From positions 21,253 to 85,252 of the forward strand of contig JAQTHT010000005.1 in assembly GCA_029433265.1 (NCBI GenBank): 64,000 nt of DNA. Direction: 5' to 3'. Positions 61,101 through 64,000 of the stretch are shown in pieces. Under the pieces are notes generated by a model. The model saw only the letters and a list, made by a program, of their open reading frames with translations, was not told the DNA's origin and made no database searches. The stretch is from Leuconostocaceae bacterium ESL0958. Its GTDB lineage: Bacteria; Bacillota; Bacilli; Lactobacillales; Lactobacillaceae. The position numbers and the translations under genes are program-made. Each line of letters starts with the position of its first letter. The first letter of the stretch is position 1.

Positions 61101-61897
61101 TGGTTGATTTTTTCAAGTCATGGTTTAAAAAAGAAGCCAACCCAGCTGAGATTGTTAAAAAATCCCGGGAAGACCGCTTCATGGCCCGAGAATTGATTGA
61201 CGGCCTCTTTACCGACTTTACCGAATTGCACGGTGACCGCTTGGCTGGTGATGACCAGTCCATTATTGGCGGCTTGGCCCGTCTCGATGGCCAACCTGTA
61301 ACGGTTATCGCCATTGATAAGGGAACGGACATCAACGATAAGCTGAGTAAGCGAAATGGCTCACCAGAACCCTGGGGCTATCGCAAGGTCCAGCGTTTGA
61401 TGAAGCAGGCGGCTAAGTTCCGCCGGCCCGTGATTACCTTTATTAACACGCCTGGTGCCTTTCCTGGTAAGGACGCCGAAGCGATGGGCCAGGGAGAAGC
61501 CATTGCCCAGTCCATTTTGGAATCAATGAAGCTGCCCGTCCCCCTCATTGCCGTCATCTATGGAGAAGGCGGTTCAGGTGGGGCACTGGCCTTGGCCACT
61601 GCCGACCAGGTCTGGATGTTTGAAAATGCGACCTATTCCATCTTGTCACCGGAAGGCTTTGCCTCGATTTTGTGGAAGGACGCTAAAAAGGCCGATGAAG
61701 CCGCAGCCATCATGGGCCTGACGCCAACGGATCTCAAGGAAAAAGGGGTCATTGACTACATCATTCCAGAAGGGCACAAGCATGCCAAAATTTTTGATGG
61801 CATGCAAAAAAAGCTAACGGCAGAACTCAACGACCTGCAAAGCTTGCCGGCGACGGAGCTGATTGCCAAGCGCCGGGCCCGTTTCCGCTCCTTTTAA
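61100..61897 (+). CDS. accA: Acetyl-CoA carboxylase carboxyltransferase subunit alpha
   Basis: A 265-residue crotonase-fold subunit: TELHGDRLAGDDQSIIGGLA, TFINTPGAFPGKDAEAMGQGE and IYGEGGSGGALALATADQVWM. It lacks the long N-terminal helix of the Gram-negative form, as in streptococci. It starts on the accD stop (TAATG) and closes the operon; only a weak hairpin overlaps its stop. Confidence 0.95.
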   Translation: MVDFFKSWFKKEANPAEIVKKSREDRFMARELIDGLFTDFTELHGDRLAGDDQSIIGGLARLDGQPVTVIAIDKGTDINDKLSKRNGSPEPWGYRKVQRLMKQAAKFRRPVITFINTPGAFPGKDAEAMGQGEAIAQSILESMKLPVPLIAVIYGEGGSGGALALATADQVWMFENATYSILSPEGFASILWKDAKKADEAAAIMGLTPTDLKEKGVIDYIIPEGHKHAKIFDGMQKKLTAELNDLQSLPATELIAKRRARFRSF

Positions 61898-61919
61898 CTA
61901 GGAAAAGCGGCTTTGTTTC

Positions 61920-61950
61920 TGTTATACTCTAGCTGAGGCTTGGCCTCAGT
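61920..61950 (+). promoter_or_regulatory. ssrA promoter region
   Basis: Extended -10 TGtTATACT (61920-61928) without a clear -35, followed by a CTGAGGC-TTG-GCCTCAG stem-loop just before the mature tmRNA. Confidence 0.5.
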
Positions 61951-61958
61951 TATTGATT

Positions 61959-62315
61959 GGGGCCTGTTTTTGGAATTCGACAGGCTGTTACGAGCATGAG
62001 CTGCATTCCGCCATCCGGGCGTTAAGCGGGCAGACATTTAACTGCAAAAAACAATAACTCTTACGCTGTCGCTGCCTAAAACACAGTGACTCGTGGGCAC
62101 TTGCGTTAGGCTGATATGATGCAAGTGCTTTTATAAATGATCAGATCGGTTCAGCGGTGATGCCTGGGCCGCTGGGCTTAAACTTTTTTAGGCCCCCAAG
62201 GATTGGCAGGCCCTGGACGGTGGCTCCTTTTCTTGTGGTTGCAATAATCGCCCTATGAATGTAGACGCTGATGTGGCGGATGGTCTGGACAGGGGTTCGA
62301 ATCCCCTCAGGTCCA
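61959..62315 (+). ncRNA. ssrA: Transfer-messenger RNA
   Basis: The tRNA-like ends are GGGGCCTGTTTTTGGAATTC with CGACAGG at the 5' side and GGTTCGAATCCCCTCAGGTCCA at the 3' side; the terminal GGGCCTG / CAGGTCC stem pairs. The tag frame at 62044-62079 reads GCA to TAA and encodes AKNNNSYAVAA, a typical degradation tag. The remaining 200 bases form the pseudoknot region. It rescues stalled ribosomes with SmpB. The base after the stem is A, followed by a repeat shared with tRNA-Ser and tRNA-Leu. Confidence 0.95.
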
Positions 62316-62476
62316 TTTGGGCCCATTTACTGTGAATCGCAGTAGATGGGCTTTTTTATTTTGAAATCGTTGTAACCCTTGGTATGAGTGGGCTTATAAG
62401 CACTCGTTTAGGTCATGTTTGGTATAAGTTGGGACACGTTAAAACATAATTTTTTTAGTTTAGTGCTACAAATTTG
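62316..62476 (+). repeat. Integration-site repeat copy 3, with terminator
   Basis: Begins with the 12-bp hairpin GCCCATTTACTG / CAGTAGATGGGC and TTTTTT, then follows the copy behind tRNA-Ser closely to GTGCTACAAATT, with GCTACAAATT repeated once more. This marks ssrA as a target of a related element. From here to about 62580 no gene is seen. Confidence 0.7.
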
Positions 62477-62581
62477 CTACAAATTGTGGTGCAATTTTGA
62501 CACTTTCGAATGGTTCGATATGAACTGGCTCAATACTAATACTTCATTAAGAACTGAAGGCCTACAGCTGGGCACCTAAGC

Positions 62582-62653
62582 ATGTTCATCCAGGATGGTA
62601 ACGGTTATCAGAAAATCAAAACCAAGTTATTTGCAGACCTTAAAGAGGGGTAA
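62582..62653 (+). pseudogene. Short phage-type ORF fragment
   Basis: A 23-codon open frame (MFIQDGNGYQKIKTKLFADL, then KEG and stop) directly before the next fragment. It looks like the tail of a longer phage gene whose front is missing; family unknown. Confidence 0.35.
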
Positions 62654-62655
62654 CA

Positions 62656-62801
62656 ATGACAGAACAGACAGCAGTAGCGCAAGATACTGGCCACGTTGGC
62701 TGAAATTAAACCAGGTGGCTAAGTATGCAGGTTGCGCACAAGACACTTTCAAAAAGTACATGGTCCAGACTGGTTTAGTGAAGCCGTCCCCAATGGCATA
62801 G
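62656..62801 (+). pseudogene. Helix-turn-helix/excisionase-like protein, frameshifted
   Basis: GAGGGG precedes ATG at 62656, which reads MTEQTAVAQ and soon meets a stop. In another frame the sequence continues as LKLNQVAKYAGCAQDTFKKYM, a winged-helix pattern of small phage DNA-binding or excisionase proteins, ending at 62801. A frameshift around 62680-62695 disables it. Confidence 0.6.
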
Positions 62802-62960
62802 GGGAATCGATAGGACCGTTATGTCACGTTCTTTACAGAAAATGACAATTAACCGCTCTTTTGCTTGTGGTGCTGCTAGTATAAAGGCTGCCTTTAGTTG
62901 TTGGAAACAACTAGGCCATTAGTCTCTAGCATACTTACGAAAGGAAAGGAGTGCGCGCCC

Positions 62961-63392
62961 ATGACGATGAAAGATTTTGCTAACTATATTATTGCGATTG
63001 CCAATGAGGAAAAATTGCCTATTACGAATCTGCAATTACAAAAAGTGATGTATTTTGGCTTAAAATATGTTATGCAACATCAGCTCTACCCCTCAGAGTT
63101 GATTGAAGCCATGTATGATCAGCACTTTTTAGTTTGGCGCTATGGACCTGTGGTAAAAGATATTTATGAAACATATCAGGGATTTGGGGCTGATCCAATA
63201 GTGGCTAATCCAGATGCAACGACTTTTCCTCAGTGTGAGCTCTTAAAGCGATATATCATTCAATTAATTCAGGAACGGCCATTTAACTTGGTTGATCGTT
63301 CTCAACGAGAACGTTTTTGGATTGATCATAAACGGGCAATTGATGGTTGGCGTAGTGATGTGGCCTACCAGTTGCATGATATTGCCAGTTAG
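62961..63392 (+). CDS. Panacea domain protein (SocA-like, DUF4065), candidate antitoxin
   Basis: A 143-residue protein matching the Panacea/DUF4065 family: FANYIIAIANEEKLPITNLQ, LQKVMYFGLKYVMQ and FLVWRYGPVVKDIYETYQGFG. Members act as antitoxins for many unrelated toxins (PanAT systems) or as proteolytic adaptors. AAAGGAG nine bases upstream sets the ATG at 62961. The stop overlaps or nearly touches the next gene, which would be the toxin. AT-rich, next to an integration site. Confidence 0.82.
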   Translation: MTMKDFANYIIAIANEEKLPITNLQLQKVMYFGLKYVMQHQLYPSELIEAMYDQHFLVWRYGPVVKDIYETYQGFGADPIVANPDATTFPQCELLKRYIIQLIQERPFNLVDRSQRERFWIDHKRAIDGWRSDVAYQLHDIAS

Positions 63393-63403
63393 TGGGTGAT
63401 CTA

Positions 63404-63853
63404 ATGGTAGGCACGGTTCAGGATGTTAAAGATTGTCTCAGCGGCACAAAATTAAATTCTTTCAAAAATGAATTTCAAGCATTAATAGCAGCGGGGCTAG
63501 ACCCAGAGATACCAAATCTAATCGAGCACTTCAATCGACTGAAGCAGGAGGCGATGGACTTATCAGTATCGAATATTCCTTATGCTTTTGTTGCCAAAAC
63601 TGTCTATGATGCTAAAAATAACGATGTTGGCGCTGACACTAAAGATGTGGATGCCTTGAATGCCTTTTCAGATCAATTTAAAACTTATCTCAATGATATG
63701 TTGGTCGACTTGTCAGGTGGGCAAGAGCTACCCAAAGCTTTTCCTGTATTACTAAAGTTGTATGAGCATATTGCGCTCGCTAATGTGCAATATAAGTCAT
63801 TAATCAAAGACAAGCGAGTGGACGAATTAAAAAGGCAATTTAATGGATTATGA
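63404..63853 (+). CDS. Unknown protein, candidate toxin partner of the Panacea gene
   Basis: A 149-residue soluble, mostly helical acidic protein (VKDCLSGTKLNSFKNEFQALI near the start; repeated amphipathic helices). No family recognised. GGTGAT just before the ATG at 63404 matches the 3' part of the extended Shine-Dalgarno; a GTG at 63392 overlapping the upstream stop is the alternative. Location directly behind a Panacea antitoxin and before a strong hairpin suggests a two-gene toxin-antitoxin unit. Confidence 0.6.
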   Translation: MVGTVQDVKDCLSGTKLNSFKNEFQALIAAGLDPEIPNLIEHFNRLKQEAMDLSVSNIPYAFVAKTVYDAKNNDVGADTKDVDALNAFSDQFKTYLNDMLVDLSGGQELPKAFPVLLKLYEHIALANVQYKSLIKDKRVDELKRQFNGL

Positions 63854-63894
63854 CCTGTACCCCGAAAGTTGCATAACTTTCGGGGTACAGGTCA
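63851..63894 (+). terminator. Perfect 44-base palindromic hairpin
   Basis: Two exact 20-base arms (TGACCTGTACCCCGAAAGTT and its complement) around GCAT. It begins on the stop codon of the last gene. No T-run follows (CAATATTATATT), so it may be a terminator of unusual form or an end of a mobile element. Confidence 0.5.
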
Positions 63895-64000
63895 ATATTA
63901 TATTGGAAAATTGTTTTTAATTTGGCAGATTCTATAATTAATTCGAACGACAATTAAAAACAAAAAACCCAAAGAAATTCTTTACAATGGTAGTTGCTAG
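63895..64000. other. AT-rich end of window, no gene seen
   Basis: No reading frame, RNA or clear regulatory site was recognised in the last 106 bases. Confidence 0.4.

Noticed and set aside
62898..62960. Longer start (TTG) for the Panacea gene
   Set aside because: The strong AAAGGAG lies downstream of it and the family begins at the ATG at 62961.

Overview
The window is a chromosomal segment of a low-genome-size Firmicute, most likely a Lactobacillaceae member (Lactobacillales, possibly the Leuconostoc/Weissella side). Evidence: a tmRNA whose tag reads AKNNNSYAVAA, the recR-yaaL-tmk-darA-holB-rsmI block, a streptococcal-style FAS-II operon with FabK and a MarR-type FabT, a class II HMG-CoA reductase next to an IpaB/EvcA-family gene, T-box control of aminoacyl-tRNA synthetase and methionine genes, and many AGGAGG-type ribosome sites. 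No 16S rRNA is present, so I do not name a species. Base composition is moderately GC-rich for this order; the accessory patches at about 9.3-13.3 kb and 62.3-64 kb are visibly more AT-rich.

Layout. 0-5.2 kb: DNA repair/replication block (recR to rsmI), an acyl-ACP thioesterase and galE. 5.2-9.2 kb: fructokinase, tRNA-Lys, a VanY carboxypeptidase, a cluster of DnaA boxes before rlmH, nnrE. 9.2-13.3 kb: an accessory island behind tRNA-Ser containing a decayed prophage (integrase tail fused to a truncated head gene with a C-terminal toxin-like domain and a candidate immunity gene), a methyltransferase, a RhuM remnant and two small membrane-protein genes that share a leader element. 13.3-21 kb: PnuC-type transporter, a GNAT pseudogene, and a Met T-box operon pairing a SAM-hydrolysing enzyme with an ECF transporter. 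21-30.5 kb: nucleoside transporter, glutamine-rich surface protein, T-box-valS, an orphan fabH, a LysM-CAP protein and an LCP ligase. 30.6-38.7 kb: ppx, mvaA, EvcA-like gene, zinc-less sirtuin, CDF and NRAMP metal transporters, a cadD/ArsR pair.

38.7-42.6 kb: tRNA-Leu followed by a second integrase tail, then a minus-strand operon (amino-acid ABC transporter plus EndA-type nuclease). Upstream of it lies a complete attenuation-type leader: consensus promoter, strong ribosome site, an 11-codon ORF ending Cys-Cys-stop, and a terminator whose 5' arm would lie under a ribosome stalled at the cysteine codons. This is the clearest candidate for an undescribed regulatory system. 42.8-50.3 kb: metG, a DUF1003 protein, two CrtC/AttH-like lipocalin paralogues around a disulfide reductase and a solo ECF S-component. 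50.4-51.6 kb: gapA.

51.6-61.9 kb: the full fatty-acid synthesis operon fabZ-fabT-fabH-acpP-fabK-fabD-fabG-fabF-accB-fabZ-accC-accD-accA behind a FabT-like operator; a FabZ-type protein occupies the slot where streptococci carry the isomerase fabM. 61.9-64 kb: ssrA, phage-derived remnants, and a Panacea-domain gene with an overlapping partner that looks like a toxin-antitoxin pair. The 3' ends of tRNA-Ser, tRNA-Leu and ssrA are followed by related sequence, which marks them as past integration sites of one family of elements.
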